DNA of 64,000 nucleotides from Paguma larvata (lineage: Eukaryota > Chordata > Mammalia > Carnivora > Viverridae), in contig CM057833.1 of NCBI GenBank assembly GCA_030068075.1, positions 45,093,587-45,157,586 of the forward strand, in the 5' to 3' direction. The position numbers were made by a program, and so were the translations under genes. A model generated the notes under the pieces. That model was not told the origin of the DNA. It did not search any database and saw only the letters and a program-made list of their open reading frames with translations. This document shows positions 43,501 to 54,125 of the stretch, one piece after another; positions within the stretch are counted from its first letter, which is position 1; each line of letters opens with the position of its first letter.

Positions 43501-44289
43501 TGCCAAGATAAAATTCTATGCCATAGAAATGCATGTTGTAATGATAAATTGCAACTTGGACGCCTGAGGGCATACTGTTCGGCAGAAACCAACTCCTTGT
43601 GACCTTACACCAAGCCTATTTATACCTCTGTTCTCAGTTGAGAGCCTGTAGGCATTTGTACCTGCAGTCCTTGGTCTAGAGCTTGAAACCTTACCAAACA
43701 ATAAATACATTTTAAAGAAAAAATGTAACAGTTTGTTAGAAAGTGTTTCTTTCCCCATTTCTCTTTTCTTGCCATTGGCCTAAGGAAAAGAATCCTGGTT
43801 TCCCTCCCTGGAAATTCAGGATAGTCACTGGGTTCTTTGTAAAGATTAAATAAATCAAGTAACGTGAAAGCACCTTGCAAGTTCTAAAAGGCAGAAGTTA
43901 TTTTAACAAACAACATATTTTGTAAAAGTTCAAGCACTATGTCAAAAAAACAAACTTAGAAACGCAAGTCCCGTAATTTTTTCCACTCCAGATGTTAAAA
44001 CATCTTGCTTAGTCACTTCAGCATACATCTCAAACTTATGATCAATTTGTTTGAAACAGAAGTCCTGTTGTGTTAAAAAAAAATTACATACCCTGGACAA
44101 AGGATTCTTCCGGATAAGTGCAAAGGTAGTGTTATTTGCAAACGGCTGCAGGAATGAGTATTTACTCGGCACCTGCCAAGTACTGGGCAGAATCCTTTGA
44201 TGTAGAAGACGCTCTCTGGGTGTCCTGAGCCCTTGATTCTTAGAGTTTTTTGTTTGCTCATAGCTCTCTGTTGCTGTGGACCTGTCTCC
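43501..44289. other. Unassigned; MIR 3' scrap at 43810-43905
   Basis: 'gtaacgtgaaagcaccttg' near 43860 fits MIR. The rest is unassigned. Confidence 0.35.
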
Positions 44290-44570
44290 CTCCAGGACTG
44301 GGTGCTCTGAAGTTAGACACTTGATAGTTATCTTTTCATTCGGAGCACAGAGTAGGTTGGAAAGACACTCCTGTTAAACTTACGTTGTTGACAGTCATAG
44401 TCTGTGGTACTTTTTACACCAGACTTAGGAAACGAATACAACACTCTCCCCACCACCCACTGAAATGTAAACATTATGAAGGCAGGGGTCAGTATCTGGC
44501 ATGGTTCTTAGATGGTAGGAGGCATTCACAAACAGGTTGTTGAATCGGTGAGTGAATGCATAAACAATCT
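44290..44570 (+). mobile_element. L2 LINE 3' end
   Basis: 'ttatgaaggcaggggtcag' and 'ttgttgaatcggtgagtga' with 'atgcata' match L2. The upstream boundary is uncertain. Confidence 0.6.
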
Positions 44571-44901
44571 GTCCGTATGTATCTTCCATGCCAGCTTAAG
44601 AGTGGCTTGAGAGCAGGGGTCATACTTTACAGTCATCCCCCCACTACTACCAGTCCTTCTTGTCACACAGCAGTCAACCCAGTGAAGTCAAGGAGGTAGC
44701 AATGCATTTGTCAAACTGAATGACCTGGAAATAGTTGGTAAAGTCATGCCTGAATAGGTGTCACACGTACATATTCTAAGTGAAAACAAGTATAGTCTGA
44801 ATATAGCAGGTGGTGAGATTGTTTTGTCTTTTCATATCTGACTGGAAGCTCTCAGCATGCTGCTATGAGGAAAAAAGTTCAGTTGGGAATGAAATGAAGC
44901 T
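44571..44901. other. Unassigned sequence
   Basis: A second L2-like phrase ('cttgagagcaggggtcata', 44607-44625) but nothing firm. Confidence 0.35.
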
Positions 44902-44915
44902 CAAAGACACGCACA

Positions 44916-45128
44916 TTAAAAAAAAATTTAATGTTTATTTTTAAGAGAGAGAGAGAGAAAGAGAGACGGACAAAGAGAACAAGTGGGGGAGGGGCAGAGA
45001 AGAAGGAGACACAGAATTCACAGCAGGCTGACAGCACAGAGCATGACATGGGACTCAAACCCATGAACTGTGAGATCATGACCTCAGTCGAAGTCAGAAG
45101 TTCAAACGACTGAGCCACCCAGGAACCC
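44916..45128 (-). mobile_element. Carnivore SINE, reverse, with TSD
   Basis: 'atttaatgtttatttttaa', GA-rich segment, 'gatcatgacctcagtcgaa', 'ctgagccacccaggaaccc'. TSD 'caaagacacgcaca' (44902-44915) versus 'caaagacatgcaca' (45129-45142), one mismatch. Confidence 0.95.
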
Positions 45129-45142
45129 CAAAGACATGCACA

Positions 45143-45674
45143 CTTTAAATCCCCATTTCAGTTCAGAACTACGTTTTTAACAAAAAATCCAGCATCCCCT
45201 CATGCTCCAAAAACCCCCACCCAGGAGGCACGGAGAGCCTAAAGAGGGTGCGAGGTGGTCTGGGAAGGCCTTGGGCCTCCGTCAGCAGCTGCCCCAATAG
45301 CCCCGGGACTCTGTTGGAGCTGCCTACCCCACGCGCAGAAGCTGTTTCCCATAATGCAGTTTGGCTTCTCCACTCCGTGGATTAGCTAGGGCCGATTAAG
45401 TAACCAATTTATGTTCTCAGAGCTGTTTAAATGCATGCTGTGTCTGCATGATAGATGGCTATGGCCTCCTCTGATCCATCATTCCTTCCTCAGGATTTTT
45501 TCCCCCCTCAAAAGTAAATATAAAGAGGGAATCTAAAACACTACTACAAGGGAAACAGTAAAGTCAAAATTTTCTCAGCTAATTCTAATGAAGTCTTATA
45601 ACCCAGATGGCATGAATAATTCTACTTAGGTGAGGGCTGATGGTGATGTGGATCCCAGGCCCACCGGAGGGAAG
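45143..45674. promoter_or_regulatory. Repeat-free stretch with conserved-looking core 45330-45520
   Basis: The core has 'gattaagtaaccaatttat', 'gtttaaatgcatgctgtgt' and 'gatagatggctatgg', with no recognised repeat. Candidate regulatory sequence only. Confidence 0.25.
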
Positions 45675-45850
45675 GCAGGGCAGCACGGTGCAACACACGT
45701 GGGCCTTGGAGCCTGAGGGGTCTGGGCCCAAATTCCAGATGGGCAGCCATTAGCTCTTTGGTACTTGGCAAGTCACCCTCTCCATTCTTTGATCTTGAAA
45801 AATGGAGATATAATGTTTAACCCGTGGGTTGATGTGAAATTTAGAAATAC
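45675..45850 (+). mobile_element. MIR SINE
   Basis: 'gggccttggagcctgaggg', 'acttggcaagtcaccctct', 'gatcttgaaaaatggagat'. Confidence 0.7.
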
Positions 45851-46929
45851 AAACACACCTACATTAGTGGCTCTAATTTGGAGGCACAAACTCAGATTTT
45901 CACAGGGGCCTGGCAGGTAGCATAGAGGAGAGGCCCCGGCCAGGTGGGAATGTAATGAATTGGCAAGCACACCCCCCCATCGGAGGGGTAGCTGCTGCCG
46001 GCTCCGTCCAGCTGGGGGTGATCATGTGGAAAGCAGGGCTCCACGTGCCAGCACGTCCCACTTTTCAAGAGAAGCAGGAATTGAACATTTTTTAAATGCA
46101 GAATCTCTAAAGCTTTAGAAGGATGACAACGTATTTTTTTTTTTTTTAAATTCCTGACTAGGTCCAGCACAACACCTAGGCATAGAATCTGGTTCCAGGT
46201 CTACTGGTTAACGGTTTGTGCCCTAAGTACATTGTTACCTGGGGGGCAGGCTTTTAAAAACAGAAAATGTCATGCTGTCGTAAATGCTTTTAGGTCGAAG
46301 CATCATTTAAAAATACTGGTCTATGATGAAAGTGTTCACTGCTTGGAAGTGAAATGAAAAAAAAAAACAAAAAACAACAACAAAAAAAACCCGACTATCC
46401 CACGTCCTCACCAAAGCTAAATTTACTCCATTTAAAACATTTTTAAGATTCTATTTTTATGTGTGTGATAAAGTTTTTTCAGGAGATGATTACTATGGTG
46501 GGTGATACATTTAAATTGTTTTTCACAACCTTACTAGGTAGAAATTAGAAGTTGGCAACACTATATTGGACTCCCTCCTTTTTATAATTTAGTTTTCCCA
46601 TTTTTTTTTTTTTGTTTTGTGGTTTCTGTTATTGTCGTTGTTGTTGAAGTTGTTTTAAGATCCTAGGACCAGCAACCACTGGTTGCGGGCATTTCTACTA
46701 ATGTGAATTTTGTTATAGGAGTTGTTTCCATACAGGGTACAGTAAAGGTTGTTGATTGCTCCTCATTATCCATTTCCTCTTCTTCCTTAGAAAGAGAATA
46801 TTCCACTGGGAACATGACCACCAAGCATAAAGACTGCATTTTTCAGCCTCCCTGGAGCAACGTGGCCAAACGGTTAAATTCTGGTCAATGGCAAGCATAA
46901 GTGTATTGAGACTATTTATTGAAGCTTTC
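45851..46929. other. Unassigned; A-rich and T-rich patches 46357-46650
   Basis: An A-rich patch (46357-46391, with 'caacaacaaaaaaaac') and a T-rich patch (46600-46652, with 'gtcgttgttgttgaagttg') face each other across 210 bp. Otherwise unassigned. Confidence 0.35.
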
Positions 46930-47215
46930 CTGAGAAACTAACTAGCATGCACCCTTTGCCTTTTCTTTGTCCATCCGGCTGCTTGGAACATGGGTATGGT
47001 GGCTGGGGAGCTATCTTGGATGACAGAGCAGGAAGCCGGGAGGAGCCTGGAACCCTGAGGGTTTTGCCCAGTAGAACTGCCAGACTGTCCCTGTGGACTG
47101 TGGACTTCAGACCTTCCTGTGAGAGAAATAGCCTTCTCTATCTTCCATCTTATTTAAACTTACTATTACTGAGCATTTCTGTCACTTGCAGCTATAACTA
47201 ATCCTCACGAGCTGG
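46930..47215 (+). repeat. Ancient repeat tail, family unassigned
   Basis: The end 'gtcacttgcagctataact' with 'aatcctcac' and an upstream 'ttatttaaacttactatta' resembles the 3' end of an old mammalian element, perhaps the family seen at 20560-20910. Confidence 0.35.
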
Positions 47216-47668
47216 GGAAATGTTTCTAACTGGATGTTATCATTTGTTCCAAATACTTGTTCGGGATTAATTTCTCATGTTAATCGGTAACAAAGAGTAA
47301 AATTGAGTCAGAGAGAAATTGTTCTTTGGGACAGACCTAGGTTTGAAAATAATCCTCAAGCAATCCTTAGTGATACAGCAAACATACTTTACAAGTTTCA
47401 GAAATTGGAAAGCATCAAAAGAGGGTCTATGGTGGAACCCCAGTGATATCAAGTGTCAGGTCACCTGTGATACAACTATCAGCTTGCAGAGGCATCACTA
47501 AGGGTTTGCCTCAACTACGCAGGAGTGGACCTATCCTGGGATTGAAAGAAGCTGCAGCTCATCTCTAATACTCACGTGATTTGAGGTGACAAGTCATGTT
47601 CCTGCAGGCAATTCGGTGAAGCACTATCATCGTAGACCATCTTAAGGGCTCCCCTAAGCACTTAAAAG
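47216..47668. other. Unassigned sequence
   Basis: No repeat or gene recognised. Confidence 0.35.
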
Positions 47669-47701
47669 GTACCATAAACACCTATAGGTTATCTGTAATG
47701 G
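47669..47701 (+). repeat. Degenerate 'ctataggcaatctg' unit, outlying copy
   Basis: 'accataaacacctataggt' then 'tatctgtaatgg' resembles the three units at 48757-48959. About 1 kb of L1 and L2 lies between. Confidence 0.4.
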
Positions 47702-47789
47702 TACTCACTATTACAGCCTAACAGTGACTATGGAAATAGAGTGTGAGTTTCTTGAGAGAAGGTACTATGGCTTTTCTGTATTTCTTCTT

Positions 47790-48197
47790 TTAAGTTTATG
47801 TCCAAGTTGTTAACATATAGTGCGATAATGGTTTCCGGAGTAGAATTTAGTGATTCATGACTTACATAGAACACCTAGGGCTCATCCAAAATGTGCCCTC
47901 TTAATGCCCTTCACCCATTTCACCCACGCCTCCACCCAACACCCCTCAGACTCTCAGTTTGTTCTCTGTATTTAAGAGTCTTTTATGGTTTGCCTCCCTC
48001 TTTGTTTTTCTATTGTTTTTTCCTTCCCTTCCCTTATGTTCATCTGTTGTTTTTCTTAAATTCCACATATGAGTAAAATCATATGATATTTGTCTTTCTC
48101 TGAGAGACTTACACCTAGCATAATACACTCTAGTTCTATGTATTTCAGCAATTCTACATTGTTGCAAATAGCAAGATTTGATTCTTTCTGATGGCTG

Positions 48198-48245
<48 letters not shown>

Positions 48246-48302
48246 TTTTTTTATATATACATCTTCTTTATTCATTCATCAATGGACATTTGGGCTCTTC
48301 CT
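47790..48302 (-). mobile_element. Carnivore L1 LINE 3' end, reverse, with (CA)n inside
   Basis: 'gttgttaacatatagtgcg', 'gtagaatttagtgattcat', 'cagtttgttctctgtattt', 'cttaaattccacatatgag', 'catatgatatttgtctttc', 'tgatggctgagtaacacac', then 'ttcatcaatggacatttgg'. The CA run replaces the usual 'attccattgtatata' stretch. Confidence 0.85.
48202..48244 (+). repeat. (CA)n microsatellite within L1
   Basis: About 21 perfect CA units at the place where L1 normally reads 'gagtaatattccattgta'. Confidence 0.97.
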
Positions 48303-48756
48303 TTATCACTGGTACTTGCTCAGTGTCCTTTCCTTGTACCACTCTTAACGCTTTTTAACTATTTCCTGGACACCTTGGCCCTGTTTTTGTTCCTCAGTTA
48401 CGTCAAGCTCATTCCTGCCTCTGGGCCATTACCTCTGTTGTTTCTTCTACCTGGAAGGCTGCTTTACCAGACCTTCATCTGGATGATTCTTTCTCACAGT
48501 TAAGATCTCAGCTCAAATGTTAGCTCCTCAGAAAAGCCTTTCGTTGACCTACGAGTTCTGAGTCCTTGCCCCAATCACTCTCAGTGGCACTTAACGTAGT
48601 CTGAAATTACTTATTAGTTTCCTGCATATTGATTGTCTTTATTATGCTTAGAATAAGGGTAGAGACCTTGTCAGTTTTGTTCACCTGGTTTCTCTAGAGC
48701 ATAGGCTCTAAGATGTAGTAAGCACTCAATAGATAGTCCAATGAATGACTATTGAA
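48303..48756 (+). mobile_element. L2 LINE 3' part
   Basis: 'cctctgggccattacctct', 'ttctacctggaaggctgct', 'atctcagctcaaatgttag', 'ctcctcagaaaagcctttc', 'gtagtaagcactcaataga'. One of the longest L2 pieces here. Confidence 0.85.
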
Positions 48757-48960
48757 CATGGCACAATTATCATAGGCAATCTGTGGGATTCTACGAGAAA
48801 TCGATAATGTTCTATAAGTACTTATGGGAGAGCCATAACAGCGGTGCAGGCATATACAGATAATCTACGGGCTTCTACAGGTGAGCTGCTCTAAGACTAC
48901 AAATCCTTTTAGATTGTTTGTAAAGGAGCTATGAAACTCTATAGGCAATCTGCGATGGGC
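48757..48960 (+). repeat. Degenerate tandem units sharing 'taggcaatctg'
   Basis: Three units with roughly 75-90 bp spacing: 48757-48787 ('cataggcaatctgtggg'), 48831-48870 ('acagataatctacggg'), 48927-48959 ('tataggcaatctgcgatgg'). Each is preceded by a 'gagccata'- or 'ggcacaa'-like lead. Divergent, so old or not a true tandem array. Confidence 0.4.
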
Positions 48961-49299
48961 CCACCCTCCCAAATGTGATGAAATGAGTCTACAGGGTATT
49001 TATAATCACTTGCTAGAGAACAAAGGGAAAGTATCTCATGGACTGCCACAGAGTAAGCATGAGTAAAGGAATGATGGCAAAGGACAGGCCTGGCTGCTTG
49101 GGGAACAGGGCATAGCAGGGCCGAAATGTCAGTGTGCTCCAAGCGGAGTAGACAGCTAGAAGTCAGTATGTGGTCTGACCATGGAAGACTCTCGGGGTAT
49201 GTAAGGGAATTCTGACTTCAGCTCTTCTCTCTGGGCATCAGATTCCTCACCTGTAAAATAAGCTGGCTGTGCTATACTGAGGATGCCAATTAACCAGCG
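48961..49299. other. Unassigned sequence
   Basis: MIR-like phrase 'gattcctcacctgtaaaat' near 49241-49259; otherwise nothing. Confidence 0.35.
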
Positions 49300-49560
49300 G
49301 GCCACTATCCTCTCACTCTGGGTCAGTAGGGGACGTTCTTGGCGCTCTGCCCAGACCCCCTCCTTACTGGGCTAGTGCGCCCCCCTCCCAGCTGCTGCGA
49401 GTGTTGGCTGCTAATGACTCACAGCTGCTCCCTCTCCCAGGAATAGCCTTCCCCTGAGGAGAGCCACCTGGCTAGGAGGCTGTGCACCATCACTGCCCCC
49501 ACTGGCCACAGCCAATGACGGACTGCCAGCGTACAAAAGGTCAGTCCTCTGGCCTCAATT
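49300..49560 (+). promoter_or_regulatory. GC-rich promoter- or enhancer-like block
   Basis: Contains two CAGCTG E-boxes (49389-49394, 49422-49427), an exact AP-1 site TGACTCA (49415-49421) touching the second E-box, a CCAAT box (49512-49516) and a TATA-like 'tacaaaagg' (49532-49540) 16 bp later. Few CpGs, so not a CpG island. No first exon or splice donor is evident downstream; use as a promoter is inference. Confidence 0.3.
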
Positions 49561-49774
49561 CACGCCCCAGTTACTATCATTTGGAGTGAGAGCAAGAGGA
49601 AGGGGATGAATTAAAGAGAGCTTGAGCCAAGATGAGCTTTGAAACAAGTTGTGAAGTGGGTGAGGTTTATTACAGCTCCTCCCTTTCTCTTCACTTCTAT
49701 CCCCGCTAAGCTACTCATCTTATGTTTTGGAATCTCCCTTCTTTTTCCCAGAATTTATTATGGAGAAGTCTAGA
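49561..49774. other. Unassigned sequence
   Basis: No repeat recognised; the start of an ATG-led frame near 49631 closes quickly. Confidence 0.3.
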
Positions 49775-49905
49775 AGAGACTTCGAGGTCAGTTAGGCCTG
49801 GACAAGATCGAAGCTCTGCCTCTTTGCAGAGTACTCTTGTGAAAGTCCCTTCCTCTGAGCCTTTGTTTTCTCATTTGTAAAATAGAGATAATAATAGAGT
49901 CTTTA
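49775..49905 (+). mobile_element. MIR SINE, cut by L1
   Basis: 'cttcctctgagcctttgtt', 'ttctcatttgtaaaataga', then L1 begins abruptly. Confidence 0.7.
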
Positions 49906-50838
49906 CCTTAGCAACATATTTATGGACCTATCTCCTCAGGCAAGAGAAACAAAAACAGAAACTACTGAAGCTACACAAAAATAAAAAAGACTTTCCACGG
50001 TGAAGGAAACCATCAACAAAATGAAAAGGCAACCCAATGACTGGGAGAAGATATTTGCAAATGACATATCTAATAAAGAGTTACTACCCAAAATCTATAA
50101 AGAACTTACACAACTCAACACCAAAAAAACAAATAATCTCATAAAATATGGGCATAGGACATGAATAGACACCTTTTTGAAAAAGACATCCAGATGGCCA
50201 CAGACACATGAAAAGATGCTCAACATCATTCACCATCAGGGAAATGCAAATCAAAACCACAATGAGATACCACCTTGCTCCCATCAGAATGGCGAAAATT
50301 AACAACACAAGAAACAGCAGGTGTTGGTGAGGATGTGGAGAAAAGGGAATCCTCTTGCACTGTTGGTGAGAAATAGAAATACCATATGATCCAGTAATTC
50401 TACTACTATTTACTCAAAGAATATGAAAACACTAATTTGAAAGGATGTATGTTTATTGAAGCATTATTTGCAACAGCCAAGCTATGGAAGCAGCTGAAGT
50501 ATCCATCAATAGATGAATGGAGAAAGAAGTGGTGTATATATACAGTGAAATATTACTCAGCCATAAAAAAGAATGTTATTCTTGTTATTTGTGACAACAT
50601 GGATGGACCTAGAGGGTGCTACACTGAGTGAAATAAATCAGACAGACCTAGAAGGTATTATGTTGGGTAAAGTAAGTCAGACAGAGAAAGACAAATACCA
50701 TATGTTTTCACTTATGTGTGGAATCTAAAAAAGAAAACAAAATAAAAAACGTGAAACAGCTTTAAATAAAGAGAACAAATTGGTGGTTGCAGAGGAGGGG
50801 AATGGAGGGATGGGTGAAATACGTGAAGGGGCTTTTAA
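49906..50838 (+). mobile_element. L1 LINE 3' part (ORF2 C-terminal region and 3' UTR)
   Basis: 'aatgaaaaggcaacccaat', 'gactgggagaagatatttg', 'tcaacatcattcaccatca', 'gaggatgtggagaaaaggg', 'aacatggatggacctagag', 'taccatatgttttcactta'. Frames are broken; a remnant of the reverse-transcriptase ORF end only. Includes a 39-bp direct duplication at 50606-50683. Confidence 0.88.
50606..50683 (+). repeat. 39-bp tandem duplication inside L1
   Basis: Two units, each starting 'gacctaga' and ending 'agtcagaca' or 'aatcagaca'. They differ at about ten positions. Confidence 0.75.
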
Positions 50839-51239
50839 ATTTAAAAACATCTTGTTATGGGATTGAAATGCTGAACCTCATGCCCAGCACCTGGCCCAGT
50901 TCAAGGCACACTGACAGCCGACATGTGTGCTCTCTGGTTCTTGTGCATTCCAGGCAGGATCTAGGGATACAGATGCAGAGGGGTGAGAGCCAGAAAGGAG
51001 CGGGGGTGGAGGAGGGAGGAAGAGCTGTAATGCCACATGCATGCTCCAAGTCTAGAAACAGGTGGCGGGGGGCAGCTCAGCAGACACACCCATGGGTCTC
51101 AATCACTAACAACAGAAGGCAGAGCTTTTGTTGATCTCATCTTCTGCTCTGCATTGTTGCCTCTTCACTGACAAGACAATTTGTAGACTGTCCTAGTTTC
51201 TCATACCCACCTGCTGTCCTGGGTTCAAAGTCTTGGTCA

Positions 51240-51243
<4 letters not shown>
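50839..51243. other. Unassigned sequence
   Basis: No repeat recognised; the 115-aa frame at 50787-51134 starts inside L1 and has no domain. Confidence 0.35.
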
Positions 51244-51275
<32 letters not shown>

Positions 51276-51351
51276 TGAGAGAGAGAGAGACAGATTGAGA
51301 GAGACAGTGAGTGAGCATTTGTATGCATATGTGTGAAAGAGAAAACATGCA

Positions 51352-51391
<40 letters not shown>

Positions 51392-51474
51392 GGAGAGTGA
51401 GCTTTGTAAGAGAGAAAGTGTGTATGTATGTGAGAGAGAACTCATGATCTTGAGCGCGCGCGCGCGCGCGCGCG

Positions 51475-51506
<32 letters not shown>
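51244..51506 (+). repeat. Compound microsatellite (GT)n-(GA)n-(GT)n-(GC)n-(GT)n
   Basis: GT at 51244-51272, GA at about 51277-51290, GT at 51355-51388, a perfect GC run at 51454-51475, GT at 51477-51506. The array abuts the GA-rich part of a reverse SINE and probably grew from it. The 137-aa frame at 51137-51550 is a microsatellite artefact. Confidence 0.95.
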
Positions 51507-51508
<2 letters not shown>

Positions 51509-51650
51509 CAGGGGAGGGGCAAAGAGAGAGGGAGAGAGAGAGAATCCCAAGTAGTCCTGACTCGGGGCTCTAACTCACAAACCATGAGATCATGACCTGT
51601 GCCAAAACCAAGAATCAGACATTTAACCGATTGAGCCACCCAGGGGCCCC
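51507..51650 (-). mobile_element. Carnivore SINE, reverse, tail replaced by microsatellite
   Basis: 'gaacaggggaggggcaaag', 'aaccatgagatcatgacct', 'ttgagccacccaggggccc'. The A/T tail is not found; the compound array takes its place. Confidence 0.9.
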
Positions 51651-52194
51651 TCAAAGATTTCTTTATTGAGACACTGTTGGGTTAACCATTACTTGGCCAG
51701 ATTTGATCTTCTTCATACTCTCCTTGAGCTACCTGTATGTAGGGACCAAGCATGAAATACAACTTTAGGTCAAGTCCCCCAGTGAGCCTAGGCAGTGGGG
51801 TCTGAACTCAAATGTCCCTAGCAGTCCTTCAGGTAACCCATGTGTGAGGCAACATGTGACAATCAATGGAGAGGAGGCTAGACATCAGTACTCAGGTATT
51901 TAGAAAAACACATAACAACAAAAAGATGACCACATGTTTCTAATCAATTTCAGATTGGAAGTAATTCTCCTATATCTTTAATTTACATCTTGAGGTTGTT
52001 AAATTTTTCTACTGATTTGAGAAGGCAGCTGGCATCCAAATGGGGGAGTCTCCTTACCTCTGATTTGGAAGGAAATGAAGGTAATCATTGAAGGCATAGT
52101 TTCCACAGTAAATTTCCCCAGTAAACTACAGACCTTGGGGGTAACCACCCACACTGAAAACCTTAGGCTCTAGGCAAGGGGCAGGGGAGCTGGA
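51651..52194. other. Unassigned sequence
   Basis: No repeat recognised. Confidence 0.35.
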
Positions 52195-52320
52195 CACAGA
52201 TATAAGTTTGAATCCAGGCTACACTATTTGCTGTGTGGTGGATGAGATACTCAACTGCAATGACTTTGTGTTTTCTTATGTGTTAAGTGGAGAAATAATA
52301 AATTCATGATAACATGTGGA
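52195..52320 (+). mobile_element. MIR SINE fragment
   Basis: 'agtttgaatccaggctaca', 'ctatttgctgtgtggtgga', 'gtgttaagtggagaaataa'. Confidence 0.6.
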
Positions 52321-52525
52321 GTCCTTTCTATGCTAAGTATTCATCACATATCATTTAGTTTAATCATTACAACAACAAATCTGCATAGTAGGTACTTCTC
52401 TGTTTTAGGGCCTAGGGGATAAGATTTATGTTAAGTAACTTGGCAAGGGTCACAGAGTGAAATTCTGTTAGACTGTGGACTTGAACAAGGGCTACCTAAT
52501 TCCAAAGCCAATGTTCTTAAGCATT
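52321..52525 (-). mobile_element. MIR SINE, reverse orientation
   Basis: 'tcatttagtttaatcatta', 'taacttggcaagggtcaca', 'ctgtggacttgaacaaggg'. Placed tail to tail with the forward MIR upstream. Confidence 0.6.
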
Positions 52526-52914
52526 TGTTGCTCTGTTGCTGCCCCTGTGTCATTATATGAGAATAAGATGAAATTATCTCTATGGAGTGTACAACAGAAT
52601 GCCTACCTAGCACACAGACAGTGGTCGCCATTGTGCTTCTCAGCAATCTCACTTTGGGCTGTTTATTCCAAGTCTTCGTGTGGTGCAGAAACTTAGAATG
52701 ACCCTCACTTTCTTGTGGTTCAGAAGAGCTGCACACAGGGACTGACCTAATGACTGTTGTCATTCTGGGGAACCTCACTATGGGACCCAGTGGTTTCAGA
52801 CCATGGGGATTACTCAGTCTTCTTAAGGCACGTAGGTGTTGTGCTACCACAATTTTGAAATTAACCCTTTTTGTCTCTGTGTCTGAATGAGAGAGGTTTT
52901 TCAATTATAAGGCA
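52526..52914. other. Unassigned sequence
   Basis: The 157-aa reverse frame at 52431-52904 lacks any recognisable domain and overlaps a MIR; treated as chance. Confidence 0.4.
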
Positions 52915-53470
52915 GGGTGATTTATGCAGGGGCCATTTGTCTTCATAATAAATTTATTAAATGATCATTGCTGCTTTTTTTTTTCCTTTCGTATTTGTCA
53001 TTGGCAGTGTGGTAATTGGTGTTTGAAGCCTGTGCTGGCATGTCATCAAACGAGCCTGCTGTTCTGATCAAGTGAAGCTGGTCTGGCAGGGGGGAGCCAC
53101 AGGAGCTGACGACAAGGAGGAAGGCACAGGCCACAGGCAATGTGATCTTCCCTTGGAAGCCGTGGCCCGAGGCTTGTAGTCTCTGGATTAACTCTTACAC
53201 CCCTTTCCCTTCTTCAGCACTAAGGCAGGAAGGTCTCTATTGAATGTGTTGATCTCCTTAGACAAGTACAGGTTAAATACACACACCAGGATGGTGGGCT
53301 CGCACTTCATTACGGTGCGTTAATTATCATCACCTCCAACGGCAATTAATAACAATTAAGGGTCTTGTAATAACATGAGCACTGTGTGTAGCTACTTTAG
53401 AAGCTGCAGGAAAGTGGAATGGATGGTTCTGGATTACCCCAGTTGGGAGAATCGATGGTATTACCTTAAA
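52915..53470. promoter_or_regulatory. Candidate conserved non-coding block
   Basis: Repeat-free except for a T run (52976-52984). Dense homeodomain cores: 'aaatttattaaatgatcat', 'gcgttaattatcatcac', 'ggcaattaataacaattaa'. No coding signal. The best-looking enhancer candidate in the window by composition, but not tested. Confidence 0.38.
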
Positions 53471-53779
53471 ATAAGAGTATGAAAGATGGTGCCAGACTCT
53501 GTAAACTGAGTAGCAAGTGCTACAGGGTGAGTCCTCCACTGTCCCTCTAGGCTGGGGTGAGGAACCAGCCAGGGAATAAAAAACGCTGGTAGACAGGCTT
53601 ATCTGGCCTGGGAGGTGTTTTTAAAGAGTTAGAATTTGAAAGCCCTGAGGCTGGACCTGCACTCTCCAGTTCCAGCTCATTCCTGAGACTGTTGTCTTAC
53701 TATACTCGCTTGTGCCCTGAAGTCAAATTGATCTCTGCTCTAGGGTGAATAAAGAGTCCAGGAGAGGGCTGAGAGTGAG
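53471..53779. other. Unassigned sequence
   Basis: No feature recognised. Confidence 0.3.
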
Positions 53780-54125
53780 CTTCCTTCACAGGTCAGCTGT
53801 GAGAAATGAATGAGAATTCCTGCAATGCACTTACGAAATGTTGTCTGGCATGTAGCAAGCACTCAATCAAAGTTCAGCTTTTAAACAAACACAAAGAAAT
53901 AACAGTTCTCATCTCCAGTGAGGCAGGCTATGAAGACTTTGGGCGTTCACGCCTTCTTCTGGAGTCTAAATGACTGGAGAGGCAAGTTGGGGAACCAGGC
54001 AAGCTACTTAGCCTCTCAGGAGTTCAGTTTCCTCAGTGGTCGAAGGAGACAGAAATCCAAATATTCCTCCTGCATAGGTCTCTTGTCAGAGTTAAACAAA
54101 AGGATGCATTCAATAAATTGCAGTG
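53780..54125 (+). mobile_element. Two worn MIR/L2-like pieces
   Basis: 53780-53880 ends 'ggcatgtagcaagcactca' (MIR/L2-like). 53970-54125 has 'gcaagctacttagcctctc' and 'agttcagtttcctcagtgg' (MIR). Confidence 0.5.

Noticed and set aside
46357..46652. A-rich and T-rich patches as ends of one inverted-repeat element
   Set aside because: Similarity is low complexity only; no shared sequence beyond the homopolymer-like runs.
52431..52904. 157-aa reverse frame
   Set aside because: Partly MIR, no recognisable domain, no splice or Kozak support; length is within chance for 64 kb.
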